Positions 56,981 through 64,000 of a stretch of DNA of 64,000 nucleotides are shown here, one piece after another. The DNA lies in contig NZ_AP024655.1 in assembly GCF_019977355.1 (NCBI RefSeq), positions 1,302,001 through 1,366,000 of the forward strand. Direction: 5' to 3'. The notes below the pieces were generated by a model. The model was not told the origin of the DNA and did no database searches. It saw nothing but the letters and a program-made list of their open reading frames with translations. This DNA is from Arthrobacter sp. NicSoilB8 (GTDB lineage Bacteria > Actinomycetota > Actinomycetes > Actinomycetales > Micrococcaceae). Numbering within the stretch: position 1 is the first letter of the stretch; each line of letters begins with the position of its first letter. Both the position numbers and the translations under genes were made by a program.

Positions 56981-58486
56981 GTGACTGTAACTGCCCAGCC
57001 CATTGTTTCCGCGGAGCGGGAGAGCGCCCTGCTGGCCTCGGTCCCGACGGGCCTGCTGATCAACGGCGAGTGGCGTCCGGCCGCTTCCGGGAAGACCTTC
57101 GAGGTCGAGGACCCGGCGACGGGCAAGGCGCTGCTGAGCATCGCCGACGCCGGTCCCGAGGACGGCAAGGCGGCCCTCGACGCGGCCGCCGCCGCACAGG
57201 AGTCCTGGGCCAAGGTCCCGGCCCGGGAACGCGGGGAAATCCTGCGCCGCGCCTTCGAGATGGTCACGGAGCGGGCCGAGGACTTCGCGCTCCTGATGAC
57301 CCTGGAGATGGGCAAGCCGCTGGCCGAGGCCCGCGGCGAGGTCACCTACGGCGCGGAATTCCTGCGCTGGTTCTCCGAGGAAGCCGTCCGCGCGTTCGGC
57401 CGCTACTCCGTCTCCCCGGACGGCAAGTCCCGGCTGCTGGTGACCAAGAAGCCGGTGGGCCCGTGCCTGCTGATCACCCCGTGGAACTTCCCGCTGGCCA
57501 TGGCCACCCGCAAGATCGCCCCGGCCGTCGCCGCGGGCTGCACGATGGTGCTCAAGTCCGCGAACCTGACCCCGCTGACCTCCCAGCTGTTCGCCGCCGT
57601 CATGCAGGAAGCCGGCCTGCCCGCCGGTGTCCTGAACGTCATCCCCACCTCCACCGCGGGCGCCACCACGGGTCCGCTGATCAAGGATCAGCGCTTGCGG
57701 AAGCTGTCCTTCACCGGCTCCACGGAGGTCGGCCGCCGGCTGCTCGCCGACGCCTCCGAAACCGTGCTGCGGACCTCGATGGAACTCGGCGGCAACGCAC
57801 CGTTCGTCGTGTTCGAGGACGCCGACGTCGACGCCGCCGTCGCCGGGGCGATGCTGGCGAAGCTGCGGAACATGGGCGAGGCCTGCACCGCGGCGAACCG
57901 GTTCATCGTCCACGAGTCCGTCGCTGACGAGTTCGCGGAGAAGTTCGCCGCGAAGATGGCCGACATGACCACAGCCCGCGGCACCGAGGCCGAGTCCAAG
58001 GTCGGCCCGCTGATCGATGCCAAGAGCCGGGACAAGGTCCACGAACTCGTCACCGACGCCCTGAACTCCGGAGCGGTCGCGGTGACCGGGGGGTCCGCCG
58101 TCGAGGGCCCGGGCTACTTCTACCAGCCGACCATCCTCAAGGGCGTCACCGAGGGCACCCGGATCCTCTCCGAGGAAATCTTCGGCCCCGTCGCCCCGAT
58201 CATCACCTTCGACACCGAGGACGAGGCCGTCCGGCTCGCGAACAACACCGAGTACGGCCTGGTCGCCTACGTCTTCACCCGCGACCTGAACCGGGGCATC
58301 CGGATGGGCGAACGCCTCGAGACCGGCATGCTCGGCCTGAACGCCGGCGTCGTCTCCAACGCGGCCGCACCGTTCGGCGGCGTCAAGCAGTCCGGCCTGG
58401 GCCGCGAAGGCGGCCTCGAGGGCATCGAGGAATACCTCTACACCCAGTACATCGGCATCGCCGACCCCTACGCCGGCCAGGCCTAG
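56981..58486 (+). CDS. gabD: NAD(P)-dependent succinate-semialdehyde dehydrogenase
   Basis: 501-residue aldehyde dehydrogenase oxidising succinate semialdehyde to succinate, as in GABA breakdown or an alternative TCA branch. ALDH landmarks are ITPWNFPLAMATRK (cofactor), FTGSTEVGRRL, general base Glu in MELGGNAPF and catalytic Cys in GEACTAANRF. The ending GVKQSGLGREGGLEGIEEYLYTQYIGI is typical of GabD-type enzymes. GTG start behind GAGGGAG. No GABA aminotransferase or permease adjoins, so the physiological aldehyde is inferred from family resemblance only. Confidence 0.88.
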   Translation: MTVTAQPIVSAERESALLASVPTGLLINGEWRPAASGKTFEVEDPATGKALLSIADAGPEDGKAALDAAAAAQESWAKVPARERGEILRRAFEMVTERAEDFALLMTLEMGKPLAEARGEVTYGAEFLRWFSEEAVRAFGRYSVSPDGKSRLLVTKKPVGPCLLITPWNFPLAMATRKIAPAVAAGCTMVLKSANLTPLTSQLFAAVMQEAGLPAGVLNVIPTSTAGATTGPLIKDQRLRKLSFTGSTEVGRRLLADASETVLRTSMELGGNAPFVVFEDADVDAAVAGAMLAKLRNMGEACTAANRFIVHESVADEFAEKFAAKMADMTTARGTEAESKVGPLIDAKSRDKVHELVTDALNSGAVAVTGGSAVEGPGYFYQPTILKGVTEGTRILSEEIFGPVAPIITFDTEDEAVRLANNTEYGLVAYVFTRDLNRGIRMGERLETGMLGLNAGVVSNAAAPFGGVKQSGLGREGGLEGIEEYLYTQYIGIADPYAGQA

Positions 58487-58498
58487 GCGGCACCTCGT

Positions 58499-58524
58499 CA
58501 GCGGCCCCGTTTACGGGGCCGCTG
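58499..58524 (+). terminator. hairpin after gabD
   Basis: A 10-bp stem CAGCGGCCCC / GGGGCCGCTG (58499-58508 / 58515-58524) with a GTTTAC loop, between convergent gabD and TgpA-like genes. Confidence 0.6.
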
Positions 58525-58548
58525 CGCGCGTCCGCTGACAGCGGCCCG

Positions 58549-61089
58549 CTAGCTCCGGCGCACCCGGCGGACGGCAGTGCGGATCTTCCCCCAGGATCCC
58601 GCAAGCCCCCGCCGGGTGCGTTGTGCTGTCCGGGACAGGACCCGGCGGGGCAGCGGCAGGTCCCGCCGCCAGCCGGACAGGACCGACGGCGGCAGCCAGG
58701 CTGCGCGGAGCCGGACCAGCGGCTTCGCGTTGGCCCGCAGCGAGGCCTGCACCAGGGCGATCCTGGCCGCGGCGGAGTCCGCCGGGTCCGCGGATTCTGC
58801 GTTCCCGCCGGTTTCGCCTGACCCCCCGGTGCGGGCAGCACCGGCCGGGCGGCCGTACTGCTCACGTTCAAAATCTTCGGTCAGGGCTGCGGCGGCCCGC
58901 TGTCCGGCCCCGTCCGCGCCGCCGGGTTCGCCCAGCGCCGCCGAGGCCCGCAAGCGCCGGGAGAAGTGCCGTGGCGTCTCGCTCGCACCGGGCGCCACGC
59001 CGTAGTCCGTGGCCAGGTCCCGCAGTTCCGCCCAGGCCGGCAGGGCCGCCGCGCCCGGTTCGCCGCGTTCCGCCGTCCGCAGCCTGCGGCGCCGCACGCC
59101 GCTGCGCACGAGCCGGGGGGTGGCCACGAGCAGCGCCAGCAGCAGCACCGTTCCAACACCGTAGAGCACCTGCGCCGGATGCGCATTCCCGGGCGCCGCT
59201 GCCCCGGACCCCGGCAGCGGAACCGGCGCAGCGGTGGGGGCCGGCGCCGGGGTGGAACCGTCGCCCGGTGTCAGGGCGTCGTTGCGGTCGTTGGTGCTGG
59301 CACCACTGGGCGTGGAGGGTTCCGTGGCGTAAGCCGGGACGACGCCGCGGGACGGCGTCGGCTCGAAGGGGACCCAGCCGACGCCCTGGAAATAGAGCTC
59401 CGGCCAGGCATGGGCGTCCCGGGCATCGACCTCGAACTCCGGAAGCGGGCCCTGGCCGGCGACGGACACCGTGGCCCCGGTGGAGCGCCCCGGGGCGTAG
59501 CCCACAGCGATCCTGCTGGGAATGCCCTCAAGCCTGGCCATCACGGCCATGGCCGAGGCGAAATGAATGCAGTAGCCGCTCTTCTGGGTCAGGAAGTCCG
59601 CCAGCACGGACAAGCCGTTGCCGTCGTAGCCGCCCTGCACGGGAGACTGCAGGGAATAGCTGAACTCGAGGGAGCGCAGGTACTTCTGGAGGGCCATGGC
59701 ACGCGCATACGGCGTGGCGGCCGCCGCGGTCACGCGATCGGCCGTGGTGCGCACAATCTCCGGAACGTTCGACGGCTGCCGGAGGAACTGCTCGGGGACT
59801 CCGCGCACCGGCTCGGAGGCGCCTGCCAGCAGCCCGGCCGTGAGCTGCGGGGTGATGGACGTGACCACGTACTGCTGGTCGCGGGTGTTCGTGTCCACCC
59901 CTTTGATGCTGAGCGTGGCCGGATCCCAGCTCCAGCGTCCTGTGAGGCCGCTGACCGATTCCGGGGCGTAGGGTGCGGGGAGGTAGGGGCTCGTGTACTG
60001 GCCCGTGTTGACGGCAGTGATCACGCGGAACTCCGTCGCGGCGGTTTCCAGCCCGGAATCGATCCCGACGGTGCCCGAACGCCGTGTGGACTCGCGGTCA
60101 TCGGGTGCCCAGGAATCGCCGTCAAAGCTGTCCACCGTCACCGAGCGCAGGTACGGCGTCGTCGATGCGTTTGTCGCGAAGGTGATCCGGCCGTCACCGG
60201 AGGGGCTGCGCAGGCTGTTGCCCAGGCTGATCATCGGGTTCAGGCCGGTGGCGCCGCCGAACGGGTTCAGCCGCGAACCCTGCGGGAACGTGCCCTGGTC
60301 GAAGCCCGGAATCACCGGCTGCAGCAGCAGTGTGATGGCCAGTGCCAGGACGGCCGTGACCGCGCCGCGCCGGAGCTGCCCGGGGTTCCGTGCAGTGTCG
60401 GCCCGGGTGCGGGCATCCGGGGTGAACCAGTGGCTGCACCCCAAAATCAACAGATAGCCGACGGCGGCCCCGACGAACCCGAGCACCCCTACGCTTTGCG
60501 GTTTGATCATGGCAGGGACCACGAGGATTGCCAGGATCGCGAGCCCGCTCGTGGCGGGCAGCGCCAGCGGGAATGCGAGGGCATCGATGAGGATCACCAG
60601 CAGCCCAAGGACGGCACAGATCAGCATGACGATTCCGGCGTTGGGTGCCACCGGGGTGCTCTCGGCCAGGACGGTCTCGCTGGCCCGCCGGAGGAACTTT
60701 CCCAGGTAGCTCAGGGTGTCCGGTGACGGGATGAACCCGGCGATGCTGTGCTGCCGGAAAAAGGTGAAGGTCAGGACCAGGACGAGTGCTGCCAGCCCGC
60801 CAGCCGCCACGAGCCATGTCCGGGCACGCAGTGACCGGAGCATCGCCATGGAGAACGCCACGGCAAGGACAGTGGTGAACACGGGGGAGTACCAGGCCCA
60901 CCCGCGCAGGACGCCGTTAAAGCCGAGGGCAGCACCCGCGACGGCCACCGCGACGGCGGTACCCATCACCCACGGCTGGGCCCCGGGCCCGTCCCGCCGG
61001 GACTCCGCGCCCGGGGTCAGGACTGTCGGTTTTTCGGTGCCGGCGGCGCCCGAGGACGACCCGCTGCTGCGGTGCGGGGTGAGGGTCAT
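58549..61089 (-). CDS. TgpA-like transglutaminase-domain membrane protein (DUF3488)
   Basis: 846 residues. An N-terminal block of six to seven helices (~45-265) matches DUF3488. A periplasmic transglutaminase-like domain has the papain-type Cys in KSGYCIHFASAMAVMARLEGIPSRIAVGYAPG and His in ARDAHAWPELYF, followed by GWVPFEPTPSRG. A further helix (VLYGVGTVLLLALLVATPRLV) is followed by a cytoplasmic DUF4129-like tail. Members may crosslink or cleave envelope proteins; substrate unknown. The start overlaps the DUF58 stop by 4 bp. It is the last gene of the moxR operon. Confidence 0.9.
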   Translation of the reverse strand: MTLTPHRSSGSSSGAAGTEKPTVLTPGAESRRDGPGAQPWVMGTAVAVAVAGAALGFNGVLRGWAWYSPVFTTVLAVAFSMAMLRSLRARTWLVAAGGLAALVLVLTFTFFRQHSIAGFIPSPDTLSYLGKFLRRASETVLAESTPVAPNAGIVMLICAVLGLLVILIDALAFPLALPATSGLAILAILVVPAMIKPQSVGVLGFVGAAVGYLLILGCSHWFTPDARTRADTARNPGQLRRGAVTAVLALAITLLLQPVIPGFDQGTFPQGSRLNPFGGATGLNPMISLGNSLRSPSGDGRITFATNASTTPYLRSVTVDSFDGDSWAPDDRESTRRSGTVGIDSGLETAATEFRVITAVNTGQYTSPYLPAPYAPESVSGLTGRWSWDPATLSIKGVDTNTRDQQYVVTSITPQLTAGLLAGASEPVRGVPEQFLRQPSNVPEIVRTTADRVTAAAATPYARAMALQKYLRSLEFSYSLQSPVQGGYDGNGLSVLADFLTQKSGYCIHFASAMAVMARLEGIPSRIAVGYAPGRSTGATVSVAGQGPLPEFEVDARDAHAWPELYFQGVGWVPFEPTPSRGVVPAYATEPSTPSGASTNDRNDALTPGDGSTPAPAPTAAPVPLPGSGAAAPGNAHPAQVLYGVGTVLLLALLVATPRLVRSGVRRRRLRTAERGEPGAAALPAWAELRDLATDYGVAPGASETPRHFSRRLRASAALGEPGGADGAGQRAAAALTEDFEREQYGRPAGAARTGGSGETGGNAESADPADSAAARIALVQASLRANAKPLVRLRAAWLPPSVLSGWRRDLPLPRRVLSRTAQRTRRGLAGSWGKIRTAVRRVRRS

Positions 61090-62624
61090 GGCCGGCTACC
61101 TGCGCCGCGGCGGACATCGGCGGCAGCGGCAATGGCCGGGTCTGCCTCGTCGAAGGCGGCCCACGCGGCGGGCAGCGGGCTCCTGGCGGATACCGCCACG
61201 GCCCGCCATCCGCCCAGCCGCAGCACCTCCAGGACCTCGGGCATCTCGCCGGAACCGGGTGCCTGGTCCGTGACCAGCAGAGCGAACGCGTTCGCGCCGA
61301 ACCCGGCCGCCGGGGACAGCGCGCGGGCCTCGGCCGGGGTCAGGTGGCCCAGGACCGCGAGGATCGGTCCCCGCAGCCGGTGGGCGGAGAGCTTGTCCAT
61401 GAGGACGTCGTCGAAGGCCTGCGGCGCGGTCCCGGACCCTGCGGCGGCCCCGGAACGGGCGGCCTCCTGGCCGGACGGTGCGGCCTTGGCTCCCGGATCG
61501 GCTGCCGGCCGGGGCTGCCGGCCGGGTTGCGGGGTGCGATGGCGGTGCGCATGGGCGTTGTGCGGTCCGGTGAGCTGGATGGCGGCCAGGCTTTCCGCGA
61601 CGGACTGCAGGCCCGACGCTCCGGTGTACTCCTCGGCCTCCGGATCGGGGGCGGACGGCGAGTGCCGGAAGGCGGGGGCCCCGGCGCTGTCCAGGAACCG
61701 CAGGGAATAGTTGCGTTCCGCAAGGTGCGCGCCGATCGACATCGCCGCCGTGACGGACCATTCAAAGGCGTCGCACGTCAGCAGCTCATGGCCGTCTGTG
61801 TCCCCGGTTCCTGCCGGGCCGTGGTGGCCGCCGGAGGAAAAGGCGCCGTGACCAAACACGCCGTGCGGGTAGGCCGAGAGCCGGTGGTCCAGGATGATGG
61901 TCGCCTCGGGAGTCGTGACGGATTCCTCCTGCCGCACCATGAGGGCCCCGTGGCGGGCGGTCGCGGCCCAGTGCACCCGGCGCATCGGGTCCCCGTGACG
62001 GTATTCGCGGGTCATGACGTCGTCGTCGCTCGGATTCGCCCGGACCCGCGTGGCCGTGACGCCGTCGTGTCCGCGGGCGCCGGCCAGCCCCGTCTCGGGG
62101 AGCTCGACGGCGGCGGGCGTCACAGTCAGGAGGTCGCCGTCGTCGATCGCGTGCCGGTGGAAGGACAACCCGAAGGGGTCGCTGAACTCCGCGGTGACGG
62201 GCCCGATCAGGAACTGGCCGCGCTTGGCCGAGCGAAGGTGGTACTCGTAGCGGCTGGTGCCGCCGGCGGCCGCACGTGCCGGGAAACGGAAGACGGGGGA
62301 TTCGCCAAACCGTGCCGGCAGATGCTCTTCCATGACGGCATGGCCCGTTCCGGGCCCGGTCCGCGCGACGGCCAGCCGCACCGTGGTGCGCGCGGACGTT
62401 TCCACCGGCGACGGATTGAACTCGCGGTAGACCCGGAACCTCGGTTTCAGGACCCGGGTTCCGGCCAGGGACAGCAGCGGCAGGACCAGCAGCAGGACGG
62501 CCAGCGCCAGCAAATCCCGGCGCCCCATGATCTGCGCGGCGAGCAGGGACAGCGCACCCGCGCCGAGCAGGCCCCAGCCGCGGGTGCTGAAGATGTGTCC
62601 GGGGAACCGATCCCTCAACGCCAC
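61086..62624 (-). CDS. DUF58 domain-containing protein
   Basis: 512 residues. Two N-terminal helices (WGLLGAGALSLLAAQIMG, LLALAVLLLVLPLLSLAG) precede a beta-sandwich-like region. The DUF58 signature YRHGDPMRRVHWAATARHGALMVRQEE (~205-235) follows, the start of a VWA-like fold with a partial metal site (TIILDHRLSAYP). A ~50-residue Pro/His/Arg-rich insert (PHNAHAHRHRTPQPGRQP) interrupts the C-terminal half. It works with the MoxR ATPase 14 bp upstream and the transglutaminase it overlaps. Confidence 0.9.
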   Translation of the reverse strand: MALRDRFPGHIFSTRGWGLLGAGALSLLAAQIMGRRDLLALAVLLLVLPLLSLAGTRVLKPRFRVYREFNPSPVETSARTTVRLAVARTGPGTGHAVMEEHLPARFGESPVFRFPARAAAGGTSRYEYHLRSAKRGQFLIGPVTAEFSDPFGLSFHRHAIDDGDLLTVTPAAVELPETGLAGARGHDGVTATRVRANPSDDDVMTREYRHGDPMRRVHWAATARHGALMVRQEESVTTPEATIILDHRLSAYPHGVFGHGAFSSGGHHGPAGTGDTDGHELLTCDAFEWSVTAAMSIGAHLAERNYSLRFLDSAGAPAFRHSPSAPDPEAEEYTGASGLQSVAESLAAIQLTGPHNAHAHRHRTPQPGRQPRPAADPGAKAAPSGQEAARSGAAAGSGTAPQAFDDVLMDKLSAHRLRGPILAVLGHLTPAEARALSPAAGFGANAFALLVTDQAPGSGEMPEVLEVLRLGGWRAVAVSARSPLPAAWAAFDEADPAIAAAADVRRGAGSRP

Positions 62625-62638
62625 GGCGGAACCGTTTC

Positions 62639-63808
62639 CTAGCGCGGATTCGGCTGGCGGGGCGGCGGTGCCGCAGCGGCCGGGGCCTTGTTCCGGCCAG
62701 GGCGGCCGGCCCCGTTGGCCGAGGCCGTCACCTCCGGGGTGACGGGGGTTTTGGCGATGATGGCCCGGATGACGCTTTGCGGCGTCTCGCCCGTGCTGGC
62801 CGCCTTGCGGTCGAGGATGATCCGGTGGGCGAGCACGGCTTCAGCAACGCTGACAACGTCGTCCGGGATCACGAAGTCCCGGCCCTCGAGCGCGGCCGTG
62901 GCCTTCGCCGCCCGCAGGAGCTGCAGCATGGATCGGGGGCTGGCGCCGAGCCGGAGCAGCCCGCTATCCCGCGTGGCCCGTCCCAGGGCCACCGTGTACT
63001 CCTTGATGGAGCGGGACACGTAGACCCGCTGCACCGTGGCTATCATCGCGGCCACTTCCGCCGCGGTGACCACTGCCGTCACGCGGGCCAGGGGCGAGGA
63101 GGCCTGGTGGGTTTCAAGCATTTCCATCTCGGACTCCGTGTCCGGGTAACCCATGGAAATCCGGGCCATGAAACGGTCCCGCTGGGCTTCCGGAAGCGGA
63201 TAGGTGCCCTCCATCTCGATGGGGTTCTGGGTAGCCACCACCATGAACGGCTCATCCAGCCGGTAGGACGTGCCGTCCACCGTGACCTGGTGCTCTTCCA
63301 TGCACTCCAGCAGGGCTGACTGCGTCTTGGCCGAGGCGCGGTTGATTTCGTCCCCGATGACGATATTGGCGAATACCGCGCCGTGCCGGAACTCGAAGGA
63401 CCGGGTCGCCTGGTTGTAGATGGACACGCCCGTGACGTCGGACGGGAGCAGGTCCGGGGTGAACTGGATCCGGCTGACCGTGCAGTCGATGCTCCGGGCC
63501 AGGGTCTTGGCGAGCAACGTCTTGCCCACTCCCGGGACGTCTTCCAGGAGCAGGTGGCCCTGGGCGAGGAGCACGGTCAGCGCCAGTCTTGCCGCTTCGG
63601 CCTTGCCGTCGATGACCGTATTGATGGCTGTGAGGATGCGGGTGCTGGCGGAGTGGAAGGCCTCTGCATCCATGGCGGCCGGTTCATGCGGCGAGGGCCG
63701 CTGGCCGGCTGTTGGTGCCGCGGCAGGCTCTGCATCCATGGCGGGGCGGCCCGGGAAGCTCTGTCCTTCGGGGAGGACTTCATCCAAGGAAGTGCGGTGG
63801 TAATCCAT
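62639..63808 (-). CDS. MoxR family AAA+ ATPase
   Basis: 389-residue chaperone-like ATPase that remodels or activates VWA/DUF58 partners. Walker A is LLEDVPGVGKTLLAK, Walker B VIGDEINRASAKTQ, sensor 1 VVATQNPIEMEGTYPLPEAQRDRF, and the lid has GASPRSMLQLLRAAKA. The start at 63808 is chosen for AAAGG 7 nt upstream; the first 50 residues are disordered and the last 25 Pro/Ala-rich. First gene of the moxR-DUF58-TgpA operon, divergent from the gene entering at the right edge. Confidence 0.93.
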   Translation of the reverse strand: MDYHRTSLDEVLPEGQSFPGRPAMDAEPAAAPTAGQRPSPHEPAAMDAEAFHSASTRILTAINTVIDGKAEAARLALTVLLAQGHLLLEDVPGVGKTLLAKTLARSIDCTVSRIQFTPDLLPSDVTGVSIYNQATRSFEFRHGAVFANIVIGDEINRASAKTQSALLECMEEHQVTVDGTSYRLDEPFMVVATQNPIEMEGTYPLPEAQRDRFMARISMGYPDTESEMEMLETHQASSPLARVTAVVTAAEVAAMIATVQRVYVSRSIKEYTVALGRATRDSGLLRLGASPRSMLQLLRAAKATAALEGRDFVIPDDVVSVAEAVLAHRIILDRKAASTGETPQSVIRAIIAKTPVTPEVTASANGAGRPGRNKAPAAAAPPPRQPNPR

Positions 63809-63973
63809 CGGCAGCCTTTCAGCACTGGTGGGTCCCGGAACGGACCGGCAACGGCCGCCGGGCCCCGCAGTGGGGTTCGCCTGTTTCCTCAAGGGTAAAT
63901 ATCAGAGTATTAACAGACTACTAACACAACTGCCGGGCCTGACAGAGAGTTCCGGGGAATTCTGGGCGCCCGA

Positions 63974-63979
63974 TAGGGT
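63974..63979 (+). promoter_or_regulatory. -10 element of the right-edge gene
   Basis: TAGGGT, 6 nt before the ATG at 63986, in the same CGATAGGGTGGA context as the galE promoter. Confidence 0.45.
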
Positions 63980-63985
63980 GGATGA

Positions 63986-64000
63986 ATGTTCAATCCCCAC
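63986..64000 (+). CDS. start of an unidentified gene, cut by the window edge
   Basis: Only five codons (MFNPH) are visible. The call rests on the TAGGGT placed exactly 6 nt upstream, the spacing seen at eleven other starts in this window. An ATG at 63982 in another frame is the alternative. The product cannot be identified. Confidence 0.4.

Overview
The window is high-GC DNA from an actinobacterium, most likely Arthrobacter, Pseudarthrobacter or another Micrococcaceae. Supporting genes include a mycothiol S-conjugate amidase (Mca), a WhiB regulator, GT39 protein mannosyltransferase, a MoxR-DUF58-transglutaminase module, LCP and FemX-type wall enzymes, and several actinobacterial-only families (DUF4307, DUF4245, DUF3499, DUF5719, TIGR03089). 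It looks chromosomal. I see no phage, plasmid-replication or CRISPR genes, and no tRNA or rRNA.

Layout, left to right. 1-9.4 kb: a secreted LamG-like protein, a Bax-inhibitor-1 membrane protein, thiolase, divergent galK/galM, an AI-2E permease, ilvA and rhomboid, then a 16-bp tandem array. 9.6-18.8 kb: greA, DUF4307, mca, a small membrane protein, a DUF255 thioredoxin-domain protein, HAD, hemolysin III, short-chain cis-prenyltransferase, PhoH. 18.8-21 kb: palindromic and 65-bp tandem repeats split by a complete IS1380-family element. 21-26.9 kb: GNAT, an orphan, prepilin peptidase, Nudix, an MFS exporter with its TetR, and a VWA protein. 27-31.2 kb: fumC, beta-carbonic anhydrase, DUF4245 and glpX. 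31.4-39.8 kb: galE, then femX, manA, an LCP protein, purE and purK on the minus strand, gtrA and TIGR03089. 40-49 kb: whiB, a large glycosyltransferase, DUF5719, a degenerate zincin, DUF3499, a Trm112-like protein and ahcY. 49-58.5 kb: L,D-transpeptidase, TIGR01906 protein, acyl-CoA ligase, Pmt, rsmI and a succinate-semialdehyde dehydrogenase. 58.5-63.8 kb: the moxR-DUF58-TgpA operon. A new gene begins at the right edge.

From memory, two blocks resemble Mycobacterium tuberculosis neighbourhoods: greA to PhoH/fumC/glpX (around Rv1080c-Rv1101c), and manA/LCP/purEK/gtrA/TIGR03089/whiB2/DUF3499/ahcY (around Rv3248c-Rv3277). The second brings together mannose-6-phosphate supply, wall-glycopolymer ligation (LCP), lipid-linked sugar transfer (GtrA), a polytopic GT2 enzyme and the division-linked WhiB2 regulator. 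It reads as a conserved envelope-assembly neighbourhood whose DUF5719 and pseudo-zincin members have no assigned role.

The clearest window-wide regulatory signal is a TANNNT hexamer exactly 6 nt before the start codon of twelve genes (7 nt for three more, one of which deviates from TANNNT). This implies many leaderless mRNAs and settles several start choices.
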